DNA of 9,245 nucleotides from Dictyoglomota bacterium (GCA_029776735.1 JAKOUL010000083.1:1-9245), one strand, 5' to 3'; positions 1-6,323 are shown, counted from the stretch's first letter. The notes: generated by a model from the letters alone, not told the origin. Made by a program: numbers and translations.

Positions 1-172
1 AAGGATAAGCTTTGGGATTAAAAATGAAAAAGTCTATTAAAAAAAGCGCAGCAAGAATTATAATTCCAAGCTCATAATAGGAATTCTGAATAAGATAAAC
101 TCCAGAAAAAAGGAAAATTCCATTCATTATAGCAAGTAGAAGCCATAAAAGAACCTTTATAATCTTAGTCAA
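1..172 (-). CDS. malF: Maltose/maltodextrin ABC transporter permease MalF, N-terminal fragment
   Basis: Only the first 57 codons are in the window; the gene runs off the left edge. Translation from TTG at 172-170 gives a short basic start (MTKIIK), a hydrophobic segment at about residues 7-28 and a second at about 36-51, then FNPKAYP. Two early membrane helices followed by an NPKAYP-type motif match the N-terminal region of MalF-type permeases, as I recall them. The TTG start is chosen because AGGAGGGG (minus strand, 187-180) sits 7 nt upstream and no ATG or GTG lies between. MalF would pair with MalG in the inner membrane to pass sugar delivered by MalE. It is the next gene after malE on the same strand, separated by a hairpin. 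The assignment rests on a short fragment plus position, so another sugar permease of the same class is possible. Confidence 0.75.
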   Translation of the reverse strand, partial: MTKIIKVLLWLLLAIMNGIFLFSGVYLIQNSYYELGIIILAALFLIDFFIFNPKAYP

Positions 173-198
173 AGTTTATCCCCTCCTAAATAATATAA

Positions 199-234
199 AA
201 AGGGTCCAAAGGGGACAATTCCTTTGGACCCTTT
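199..234 (-). terminator. Hairpin between malE and malF, likely partial terminator or mRNA stabiliser
   Basis: A perfect 14-bp stem (199-212 pairs with 221-234) with an 8-nt loop starts 11 nt past the malE stop codon. On the minus strand it is followed by TTTTTATATTATTT, a broken U tract, and then directly by the malF ribosome site. Such intercistronic hairpins are known after binding-protein genes of ABC operons, where they lower downstream expression and protect the upstream mRNA. Whether it ends most transcripts or only stabilises malE mRNA cannot be told from sequence. Confidence 0.75.
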
Positions 235-245
235 CATATTATTAC

Positions 246-1436
246 TTACTTTTTGATTTGAGCTTTTATAGTTTTTACTGCATTATTAAGAGCATCTTCT
301 GGGGTTGCTTTTCCATTAATAATTAAGTTCAGAGCATCGTTCATAGCTCCCCAAACTGCTGCCATCTCAGGAACATTGGGCATTGGGATTCCATTAGCGG
401 CACTCTTTGTAAATCCAAGAATATCTGGATTATCTTTTACAAGAGGAAGAACATCTTTTCTTGATGGCAATCTTGGATCTGCTAAATAGATCTTATACAT
501 AGTATCTTTTGTGGCTACAAAATTGACAAGAAAATCCCTTGCAAGAACTTTATTTGGGGATTTTGCATTAATCATAAATCCTTGAACTCCTACAAAAGGC
601 TTTGCAGGCTTACCTTTTTCAACTTCAGGAATTGCTGCTACTCCATAATTAATACCTGCATCTTTATAGTCTTTTACTGCCCATGGACCATTTATGATCA
701 TTGCTGCTTTTCCTTCCTTGAACATAGAATCCATTATTTGATAATTATCTCCAGAGGTTAAAAGACCTTCATCTATAAATCTCTTCCAAAGTTTTGCCCC
801 TTTTATTGCTCCAGGATTTGCAAGTCCGATATCAGTTACATCAAGTCCCTTTGGAGTATCTTTAAATACATATCCCCCAAAGCCAAATAAAACAGGAGCT
901 ACATAATAAAATTCAGCGGCACTTGTTACAAATCCCCTTACTTTTCCCTTATATGCAGTGTTTACTCTCTTAGCATTTGTGATCAATGAATCCATACTTC
1001 TTGGAGCAGACTTAACATAATCCTTGTTATAAATTAAAGCAATAGCTTCCATAGAATAAGGTAAGCCATAAAGTTTTCCACCATAAGTAAAAGCGCTGAG
1101 AGCTGTATCATAGAAGTTTTTCTGGTCCTTAAATGATGGAATAGGTTCCAAAAGCCCATTAACTGCGAGCTCTCCTACCCAATCATGAGCTCCTACAATT
1201 ATATCTGCTCCTTTACCTTGAGGAGCTGCAGTCAAAAAATTAGATTTTATAGAGCCAAATTCTACATATTGAACATCCACACTGACGCCATATTTCGCCT
1301 TAAACTCTTCACCTAATCTTTGCAGTATCTCTACCTGTTTCTCGGAGCACCAGATAGTAATTTTAGAAGTCTGAGCTACACTTAAACCTATCAAAGTAAG
1401 CATTAAAACTAACACAAATACCTTGAATTTTTTCAT
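246..1436 (-). CDS. malE: Maltose/maltodextrin-binding protein MalE
   Basis: This 396-residue protein is a solute-binding protein of the maltose class. It captures maltose or maltodextrins outside the inner membrane and hands them to MalFG. Residues 1-22 form a typical signal peptide (basic MKKFK, hydrophobic core, ending SVAQ). There is no lipobox cysteine, so a soluble periplasmic protein is expected. The mature part opens with KITIWCSEKQVEILQ, followed by GADIIVGAHDWVGELAVNG (about 76-94), LALIYNKDYV-type hinge sequence (about 132-141), MIINGPWAVKDYKDAGINYG (246-265) and IYLADPRLPSRKDV further on. These blocks match, as I remember them, the MalE proteins of Thermotoga maritima unusually closely. 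The ATG start has AAAGGGGG 6 nt upstream. malF follows on the same strand and a sugar-sensing repressor precedes it. The exact sugar (maltose, maltotriose or longer) is not readable. Confidence 0.93.
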   Translation of the reverse strand: MKKFKVFVLVLMLTLIGLSVAQTSKITIWCSEKQVEILQRLGEEFKAKYGVSVDVQYVEFGSIKSNFLTAAPQGKGADIIVGAHDWVGELAVNGLLEPIPSFKDQKNFYDTALSAFTYGGKLYGLPYSMEAIALIYNKDYVKSAPRSMDSLITNAKRVNTAYKGKVRGFVTSAAEFYYVAPVLFGFGGYVFKDTPKGLDVTDIGLANPGAIKGAKLWKRFIDEGLLTSGDNYQIMDSMFKEGKAAMIINGPWAVKDYKDAGINYGVAAIPEVEKGKPAKPFVGVQGFMINAKSPNKVLARDFLVNFVATKDTMYKIYLADPRLPSRKDVLPLVKDNPDILGFTKSAANGIPMPNVPEMAAVWGAMNDALNLIINGKATPEDALNNAVKTIKAQIKK

Positions 1437-1442
1437 AAGAAT

Positions 1443-1498
1443 CCCCCTTTCTAAAAATTTAATTGATAGGAAATTTTTAATTACGATTTCACCTCCCT
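1443..1498 (-). other. malE leader: AT-rich hairpin between an orphan SD-like site and the real SD
   Basis: The malE leader contains two Shine-Dalgarno-like stretches on the minus strand. AGGGAGGTGA (1498-1489) has no useful ORF after it, and AAAGGGGG (1450-1443) serves malE. Between them lies a 9-bp A/T stem (1452-1460 with 1471-1479, loop 10 nt). The first could be a ribosome standby site, or part of a tiny GTG-AAA-TCG-stop reading frame, or chance. The function is inferred and weakly supported. Confidence 0.35.
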
Positions 1499-1504
1499 AT
1501 TTAT

Positions 1505-1532
1505 ACCATTTTCAAACCATTTAAATACCATT
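1505..1532 (-). promoter_or_regulatory. Operator candidate of malE: three AATGGT repeats at 11-bp spacing
   Basis: On the minus strand AATGGT occurs three times, at 1532-1527, 1521-1516 and 1510-1505, each exactly 11 bp apart, so all face the same side of the helix. The array starts 3 nt after the -10 box and covers the expected transcription start, a position fit for repression. Two closely similar units with the same spacing precede the adjacent regulator gene. Binding by that regulator is an inference. Confidence 0.6.
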
Positions 1533-1535
1533 CTT

Positions 1536-1566
1536 ATTATACACTATTCTTACACCTATTTGTCAA
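1536..1566 (-). promoter_or_regulatory. malE promoter
   Basis: Minus-strand TTGACA (1566-1561) and TATAAT (1541-1536) are both perfect sigma-70 boxes, but the spacer is 19 nt, longer than the usual 17. The -35 box begins 12 nt past the regulator stop codon, and no terminator was seen between the two genes. malE can therefore be read both alone and from upstream. The long spacer may make the promoter dependent on activation or supercoiling; that is speculation. Confidence 0.7.
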
Positions 1567-1577
1567 CCCCTAAAAAG

Positions 1578-2609
1578 CTATCTTTTAACAAGAGAATCTC
1601 TAACAATTAAGCGAGCCGACAATAATACTCTTTTATTTAAAGTGCTCTTCCCTATATATATATCATTAACTAAATGGATACTCTCTTTAATAATTCCTTC
1701 TATATTCCACTTAAAGGTGGTAAGAGAAGGCACAATCTCCTTTGAAAGGGGAATATCATCACAACCTATTATACTAATATCTTCTCCTACTCTAATTCCC
1801 CCTTCCCTCAATCTTTGAATCAAGCCGATAGCCATCCAATCATTTGCAGCAAATACCCCTAATGGTTCATTTACATCGTCATATATATCAATAATATTTT
1901 TACCCAAAAGATAACCTGAGTTCCAGTTCATTTTTCCTTCTATAATTTGATGCTCCACCCCTTTTTCTTTATTTACACGATCTAAAAATCCAATCTTTCT
2001 TAGATAAGGAGCTGTATATTTTTCAGGACCTGCCATATGAATTAAATATCTATACCCATAATTTATTAATGTATCTGCGGCAACCCATCCCATCCGATAA
2101 TCATCTATTGAGATCTGTATTATCTCATCATGAGTTAAATATTGTTCTATAGATATAAGCGTCTTATATATTTGTCTTAATTTTTCTATAAAAGATTCCT
2201 CAATAAGTCCAATCATTATCAATGGAGAATCTTGAGAATCTCCCGGTAAACTTTCCAGATTTAAAAAAGCAATTTTTATCTTCTCTTTTGTAGCAATTCG
2301 GGTTAGTTCTAAAAAAAACTTCGTATAAAAAGGATCATCACTTCTTATATCTGGAGAGGTTATAATATTTATATTTTTCTCCTTAGGCTTAGGCGTTATA
2401 TATGTTCCCTTTCCTTGAAATTGTACTAAAAGTCCTTTATTTATAAATTCCTTTAAAGCAGAACGTATAGTAGTTCTACTCACTCCAAAATTCTCAGAAA
2501 GTTCCCTTTCAGATGGCATTTTTACATACTCATCTTTCCTATTTTCCTCTATGAATTTTAATAGTTCTTCTTTCATTTTTTCTTTTCTTAATGGAGAGAT
2601 CTTCATCAT
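1578..2609 (-). CDS. AraR-type transcriptional repressor (GntR helix-turn-helix plus LacI-type sugar-binding domain)
   Basis: The 343-residue protein has a GntR-type winged helix at about residues 12-72, with the recognisable core MPSERELSENFGVSRTTIRSALKEF and the wing QGKGTYI. A LacI/GalR-like periplasmic-binding fold follows at about 79-337. Its typical late blocks are visible: GVFAANDWMAIGLIQRLRE (251-269), ISIIGCDDIPLSKEIVPSLTT (278-298) and a C-terminal ARLIVRDS. This domain order is that of Bacillus AraR, a repressor released by sugar. The gene lies just upstream of malE on the same strand, and both have the same 11-bp-spaced ATGGT motif near their transcription starts. It is thus the likely local regulator, probably self-repressed and induced by a sugar entering through MalE/MalF. 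The inducer is unknown. The start is ATG-ATG; either Met could be used, and the upstream AAGG is weak. Confidence 0.88.
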   Translation of the reverse strand: MMKISPLRKEKMKEELLKFIEENRKDEYVKMPSERELSENFGVSRTTIRSALKEFINKGLLVQFQGKGTYITPKPKEKNINIITSPDIRSDDPFYTKFFLELTRIATKEKIKIAFLNLESLPGDSQDSPLIMIGLIEESFIEKLRQIYKTLISIEQYLTHDEIIQISIDDYRMGWVAADTLINYGYRYLIHMAGPEKYTAPYLRKIGFLDRVNKEKGVEHQIIEGKMNWNSGYLLGKNIIDIYDDVNEPLGVFAANDWMAIGLIQRLREGGIRVGEDISIIGCDDIPLSKEIVPSLTTFKWNIEGIIKESIHLVNDIYIGKSTLNKRVLLSARLIVRDSLVKR

Positions 2610-2633
2610 TGTAATACCTTACCCCTATAAAAT

Positions 2634-2650
2634 ACCATTTAAAGACCACT
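2634..2650 (-). promoter_or_regulatory. Operator candidate of the AraR-type regulator gene: two ATGGT-type repeats, 11 bp apart
   Basis: Minus-strand AGTGGT (2650-2645) and AATGGT (2639-2634) are 11 bp apart. The 17-nt block agrees with the malE operator at 15 of 17 positions (AGTGGTCTTTAAATGGT against AATGGTATTTAAATGGT). It sits between the probable promoter and the start codon of the regulator, so autorepression is likely. Confidence 0.6.
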
Positions 2651-2658
2651 TTTTAATA

Positions 2659-2687
2659 AAGGTATCATAATCATCTTTTAAAGTCAA
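2659..2687 (-). promoter_or_regulatory. Possible promoter of the AraR-type regulator
   Basis: Minus-strand TTGACT (2687-2682) is 17 nt from TACCTT (2664-2659), which is preceded by TGA and so could act as an extended -10. The -10 itself is poor. The predicted start near 2652 falls just before the ATGGT repeats, the same layout as at malE. An alternative weak -10, TATTAA at 2658-2653, lacks a good -35. Confidence 0.35.
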
Positions 2688-2701
2688 TATTTTATTGACT
2701 T
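2681..2701. repeat. 9-bp inverted repeat carrying back-to-back -35 boxes
   Basis: AAGTCAATA (2681-2689) and TATTGACTT (2693-2701) are perfect inverted arms around TTT. Each arm holds TTGACT, one reading toward the PPC gene and one toward the regulator. It may be a protein-binding site or simply two mirrored promoters. It differs from the ATGGT motif. Confidence 0.5.
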
Positions 2702-2723
2702 AAAATAATTACATTGTTATGAT
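2695..2723 (+). promoter_or_regulatory. Promoter of the PPC-RraA gene pair
   Basis: TTGACT (2695-2700), a 17-nt spacer and TATGAT (2718-2723), with TGT just before the -10 (extended -10), make a strong sigma-70 promoter. Transcription would begin near 2730, about 27 nt before the first gene. A single ACCATA (2735-2740) lies in the leader, too little to claim an operator. Confidence 0.7.
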
Positions 2724-2756
2724 TATTATCAAAAACCATATCATCAGGGAGGTAAT

Positions 2757-3194
2757 ATGCAAGTTTTCAAAAAGCAGTATGCAACCAATAATGATCTTAT
2801 AATATTTAATATTGAACCTGGAGAACTTCTTCTAGAAAGTATTATAACTTATCTTAAAGATAATAGCATAAAAAACACATGTGTAATAAATGGTATAGGT
2901 ACCCTTAGTAGAATAAGATATCACAGAATTTTAACTACAGAATATAATCCCCAGAATGAATTTATTGTTATTGAAGGTCCCATAGAACTTTCATCTACAC
3001 AAGGTTTAATCCTTGATTATGAACCACATCTTCACTTTGTAGCATCAGATTTGAAAAATACATATTCAGGACATTTAGAGTATGATTCAGAGGTACTTTA
3101 CCTTGCAGAGTTTGTACTAATAACATTAAACAATTTTGATTTAAAAAGATATCCTGATGAAAGAAATGTATTTTACATTCAGGAGGTAAAATAA
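2757..3194 (+). CDS. PPC (DUF296) domain protein
   Basis: At 145 residues it is a stand-alone PPC/DUF296 domain, the usual length for the bacterial single-domain form. Family marks are GELLLESI near residue 22, CVINGIGTLSRIRYHRI (42-58), EGPIELSSTQGLI (73-85), EPHLHFVASD (89-98) and SGHL (104-107). His91, His93 and His106 are the likely metal-binding triad known in this family. In plants the domain occurs in AT-hook DNA-binding proteins and trimerises. The role of bacterial single-domain forms is not established, so no reaction is assigned. GGGAGG precedes the ATG by 4 nt. The stop codon abuts the ATG of the RraA-like gene, so the two are one translationally linked unit. No signal peptide or membrane segment is seen, so it should be cytoplasmic. 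Confidence 0.87.
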   Translation: MQVFKKQYATNNDLIIFNIEPGELLLESIITYLKDNSIKNTCVINGIGTLSRIRYHRILTTEYNPQNEFIVIEGPIELSSTQGLILDYEPHLHFVASDLKNTYSGHLEYDSEVLYLAEFVLITLNNFDLKRYPDERNVFYIQEVK

Positions 3195-3893
3195 ATGAAA
3201 TTTAATGAGAAAGAGAACCAAGAGTTACTTAAATTTTTTGAGGGATTAAGAGTAGCAGATGTAAGAGATGGACTTGATTATCTACTTTTACACCACTACT
3301 GCAGTATACCATATACTATAAAACCTTTATTTAGAACAAGAGTTACAGGGATTGCAAAAACTGTAAGATATCTACCCTATAAAGGGGAGATTCCAAAACT
3401 TACCCCAAAGGAATATGCAGAATGGATGGGATATTATTACAACAATATATGTATATATCCATGGATTAGTGAAATACAAAAAGGAGATTTTATCGTTATA
3501 GATCAGAGTAGTGTAGATTCAGGACTTATGGGTTCAAATAACTCACTTTCTGGATTTTCAAAGGGCGCAGTAGGATATATGACCAACGGTGGACCAAGAG
3601 ATACTGATGAATTAATTTTACAAAAAATTCCTTTCTGGTGTAAATTTATCTCTCAGAAAACAGTTATAGGAAGACTTCAGTTTGATGCTATGGATATACC
3701 TGTAAATATAGAAGGTGTTATTGTAAATCCTGGAGATGTAATCGTAGCAGACGGAGATGGGGTAGTCGTAGTACCAAGAGAAAAAGCCTATGAAGTAGCT
3801 ATGTACTCAAAAAAAGAGCTTGAAATGGATAAAGAAGGAAGGAGAAAGCTTTACGATATTATGGGATGGAGCTATGATGACACAGTAAAATAA
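3195..3893 (+). CDS. RraA / HMG-aldolase-like family protein
   Basis: The 232-residue protein has the RraA (former MenG-like) fold pattern: N-terminal LRVADVRDGLD (18-28), GSNNSLSGFSKGAVGYMTNGGPRDTDE (113-139) and the C-terminal GVIVNPGDVIVADGDGVVVVPRE (174-196). Relatives are divalent-metal aldolases/decarboxylases of 2-oxo acids, or RNase E inhibitors with the same fold. The aldolase signature D-x20-R-D-x2-E/D is partly kept: Arg135, Asp136 and Glu139 are present, but the first Asp aligns with Ser114 (Asn115/Asn116 adjacent). I recall a sugar-acid-associated RraA branch with the same GSNN and TNGG words, so this may be a subfamily feature. The reaction is unknown. AGGAGGT sits 7 nt before the ATG, inside the end of the PPC gene. 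RNase E control is unlikely to be its job in such an organism, though this is inference. Confidence 0.85.
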   Translation: MKFNEKENQELLKFFEGLRVADVRDGLDYLLLHHYCSIPYTIKPLFRTRVTGIAKTVRYLPYKGEIPKLTPKEYAEWMGYYYNNICIYPWISEIQKGDFIVIDQSSVDSGLMGSNNSLSGFSKGAVGYMTNGGPRDTDELILQKIPFWCKFISQKTVIGRLQFDAMDIPVNIEGVIVNPGDVIVADGDGVVVVPREKAYEVAMYSKKELEMDKEGRRKLYDIMGWSYDDTVK

Positions 3894-3897
3894 AAGA

Positions 3898-3927
3898 TTT
3901 GGAGAGGGGAGATTTCCCCTCTCCAAA
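3898..3927 (-). terminator. Terminator hairpin between the convergent RraA-like and GH3 genes
   Basis: A perfect 13-bp G/C-rich stem (3898-3910 with 3915-3927) with loop GATT fills the 37-bp gap between the two stop codons. Reading the minus strand, the GG-rich stem is followed by TCTTTTATTTTA, a usable U tract, so it should end GH3 transcripts. On the plus strand the stem is followed by AAAAAGC, so termination of the RraA transcript there would be less efficient. Confidence 0.75.
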
Positions 3928-3930
3928 AAG

Positions 3931-6216
3931 CTATCCTATTATAACCTCGCTTGAAAACTTTCTTTTTTCGGTAATAATCTTTGTTTCTCTCACTTCAAAT
4001 TCTCCTGTAAGTCTTATATCTTCAGAAGAACTTCCAATTAGCACCTTAAAGGTTCCTTTTTCTACTATAAATCTCATAAACTCATCATAAAAAGCTAATT
4101 GTTCTGGATAAAGCTTAAAGACTACCTTCTTTTCTTCTCCAGGATTTAGATGTATCTTTTTAAAACCTTTTAATTCTTTAATAGGTCTTTCAAGACTTGA
4201 TACTTCATCACGAATATATAACTGTACTACTTCTTCTCCTGCCATTTTACCAGTATTTTTTATCTTAAAGCTTATCTCTATAGGTTCTAAGGCATTTACT
4301 TTTTCAGGCGAGATTGCAAGATTACTATATTCAAAAGTAGTATAAGAAAGTCCATGTCCAAAGGGATACAGAGCCTTAGAAGAAGAACTTACATAATCAT
4401 TAAAGGAAGATGGCTTTCTATTGTAGTAAATAGGCACTTGCCCTAATTCGGCAGGGAAAGATATAGGAAGTTTGCCCGATGGATTATAATCTCCAAAAAT
4501 AACATCTGCTACTGCATCTCCTCCCTCTTCTCCAGGATACCAGGCTTCTAATATAGCAGAGATATTTTCACTCTCCCATTTAATAGCTTGAGGTCTTCCA
4601 TTCACAAGAACAAGTACTATTGGTTTATCCAGTTTATGAAGTTCTTTCAAAAGTTCTTCTTGTACACCTGCAAGTTTCAAATCACTTCTATCGTTACCTT
4701 CTCCAGAGATTCCTCTATGGAAAAGTCCACTTTCTTCTCCCATTACTGCTACTATCAGTTCTGCCTTTTTAGCGATCTCTATTGCCTCTGTAAAACCATC
4801 TTTTGAATCTCCAACAATCTCACATCCTTTTGCATAAAGAACTTCAGTATCTTTTGATACTTTGTTTTTAATACCTTCTAAGATACTTACTGTCTTCACT
4901 GCAGTTTCTTCTACTACTCTCTTCCCTTCTAATGTCTGCGCTACTGATGGAATATGTACTGTATAGCTATAATCTCCATGCAAATTTCTTGGATTATCAG
5001 CATTAGGTCCTATTATGGCGATAGATTTAAGATTTTTTGAGAGAGGAAGTACACCATTATTCTTAAGAAGTACTATAGATCTTCTTGCTACCTCTCTTGC
5101 AAATTCTCTATCCTCTTTTGTATCAAAAAATTCAAACACTTTTTGAGGATCTTTTTCCTCTTCTTCAAATATTCCAAGAAGAATTTTAGCTCTCAAAACT
5201 CTTTCTACAGAAGTATTTATAACCTCTTCCGAGATTAAACCCTCTTTTACCGCCTGAAGAAGAGGCTCTCCATAGCAGTCAATCTCAGGAAGTTCAACAT
5301 CAATGCCAGCCTCAAGAGCAAGCACTGCTGCTTCTTTTGTATCCTTTGCTACCCTATGAAAATTCTCCAGCATTCTCACTGCAGCATAATCAGAAACTAC
5401 AAATCCTTTAAAACCCCATTCCCATCTTAAAATCTTTGTCAAAAGAAATTTAGAAGAAGCACAAGGAATACCATCTATCTCATGATAAGCATTCATTAGA
5501 GATCCTGCCTGTCCCTCTTTCACTGCTACCTCAAAAGGAAAGAGAAAAACTTCTCTTAATTCTCTCTCTCCAATTTTTGCAGGACCAAGGTTTCTTGCTC
5601 CTTCAGAAATTCCATACGCAGTAAAATGTTTAATAGTTGCTACAATTCCTTCCTTCCAATCTTTTCCTTGGAGTCCTTTCACATATGCTGTTGCCATTCT
5701 GGAGACAAGATAAGGATCTTCTCCAAAAGCTTCCTCTGTCCTTCCCCAGCGAGGATCTCTTGGGATATCTAATACCGGAGAAAGTCCTTGATGCACTCCT
5801 ACTGCTTTCATCTGTTTTCTTATAATATCAGTTACCTTTTGAATAAGTTCAGGTTCAAAAGTACTTGACATACCTATTGCTTGAGGAAATACAGTGGCAT
5901 CCTTTGCCAGATATCCACTTAGACACTCTTCATGAATAATTGCAGGAATTCCAAGCCTTGTTTTTTCCTTTAAATACTTCTGGATTTTGTTACGAACCTT
6001 CACTGCCTTATCAGGAGTAATACCTCTTTCTCCTGCGAGTCTTGAAATTTGCCCAATACCATGCTTTAAATACTTTTCAGCTTTTTCTTCAGAGAAATCT
6101 CCATTTTCATCTAATAACTGTCTCCCTTGAATTGCCTGAAGTTGTGCTATCTTTTCCTCAATGGTCATTTTCTCAAGAACTTCTCTTACCTTTTTGTTGA
6201 TTACTTTTTCCTCCAT
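3931..6216 (-). CDS. Glycoside hydrolase family 3 beta-glycosidase (beta-glucosidase/xylosidase type)
   Basis: The 761-residue enzyme releases a terminal beta-linked sugar from oligosaccharides, retaining configuration. Domains in order: GH3 barrel (about 30-330) with IPRDPRWGRTEEAFGEDPYL (151-170) and KHFTAYG (196-202); GH3 alpha/beta sandwich (about 380-620); fibronectin-III-like C-terminal domain (about 640-740, with EEVVQLYIRDEVSSLERPIKEL). Asp276 in GFVVSDYAAV is the expected nucleophile. Glu506 in SGEGNDR is the likely acid/base by family analogy. No signal peptide is present, so the enzyme is cytoplasmic and acts on imported oligosaccharides. Length and order match full-length BglX-like GH3 enzymes; glucosidase versus xylosidase specificity cannot be decided. 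AAGGAGG lies 7 nt before the ATG. The gene is alone in its transcript, convergent with the RraA-like gene and divergent from degV. Confidence 0.93.
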   Translation of the reverse strand: MEEKVINKKVREVLEKMTIEEKIAQLQAIQGRQLLDENGDFSEEKAEKYLKHGIGQISRLAGERGITPDKAVKVRNKIQKYLKEKTRLGIPAIIHEECLSGYLAKDATVFPQAIGMSSTFEPELIQKVTDIIRKQMKAVGVHQGLSPVLDIPRDPRWGRTEEAFGEDPYLVSRMATAYVKGLQGKDWKEGIVATIKHFTAYGISEGARNLGPAKIGERELREVFLFPFEVAVKEGQAGSLMNAYHEIDGIPCASSKFLLTKILRWEWGFKGFVVSDYAAVRMLENFHRVAKDTKEAAVLALEAGIDVELPEIDCYGEPLLQAVKEGLISEEVINTSVERVLRAKILLGIFEEEEKDPQKVFEFFDTKEDREFAREVARRSIVLLKNNGVLPLSKNLKSIAIIGPNADNPRNLHGDYSYTVHIPSVAQTLEGKRVVEETAVKTVSILEGIKNKVSKDTEVLYAKGCEIVGDSKDGFTEAIEIAKKAELIVAVMGEESGLFHRGISGEGNDRSDLKLAGVQEELLKELHKLDKPIVLVLVNGRPQAIKWESENISAILEAWYPGEEGGDAVADVIFGDYNPSGKLPISFPAELGQVPIYYNRKPSSFNDYVSSSSKALYPFGHGLSYTTFEYSNLAISPEKVNALEPIEISFKIKNTGKMAGEEVVQLYIRDEVSSLERPIKELKGFKKIHLNPGEEKKVVFKLYPEQLAFYDEFMRFIVEKGTFKVLIGSSSEDIRLTGEFEVRETKIITEKRKFSSEVIIG

Positions 6217-6235
6217 GTTTCAACCTCCTTTAAAG

Positions 6236-6245
6236 AAAACGTTTT
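6236..6245 (-). promoter_or_regulatory. LacI-type operator candidate of the GH3 gene
   Basis: AAAACGTTTT is a perfect 10-bp palindrome centred on CG, the usual centre of LacI/GalR operators. It lies about 4-13 nt after the predicted transcription start of the GH3 gene, where a bound repressor would block the polymerase. The AraR-type protein in this window has a GntR helix-turn-helix and a different candidate motif, so the binder is probably encoded elsewhere. Confidence 0.5.
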
Positions 6246-6255
6246 TACAAGTAAG

Positions 6256-6284
6256 ATTATACCTTTATAAGAAAGAAAAGTAAA
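6256..6284 (-). promoter_or_regulatory. Promoter of the GH3 gene
   Basis: Minus-strand TTTACT (6284-6279), a 17-nt spacer and a perfect TATAAT (6261-6256). The start would be near 6249, giving a leader of about 33 nt that includes the CG-centred palindrome and AAGGAGG. Confidence 0.7.
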
Positions 6285-6292
6285 GAAAAAAT

Positions 6293-6323
6293 TTTTAATC
6301 TTTTTGAATTTGTAGTATACTAC
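6293..6323 (+). promoter_or_regulatory. Probable degV promoter with a palindrome over the -10 box
   Basis: TATACT (6316-6321) is a good -10. The box 17 nt upstream, TTTTAA (6293-6298), is a weak -35. The -10 is inside the perfect 12-bp palindrome GTAGTATACTAC (6312-6323), flanked by AATTTG (6307-6312) and CAAATT (6325-6330). A repressor site is possible, but a short AT-rich palindrome can arise by chance. Confidence 0.45.

Noticed and set aside
1505..1532. Evenly spaced repeats considered as the start of a CRISPR array
   Set aside because: The repeat core is only 6 bp with 11-bp periodicity and lies over a promoter start, as expected for an operator.
4588..4806. Plus-strand open frame inside the GH3 gene
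   Set aside because: It is a shadow of the well-supported GH3 reading frame, with no ribosome site and no recognisable protein features. The same applies to plus-strand frames at 3899-4090 and 5637-5825.
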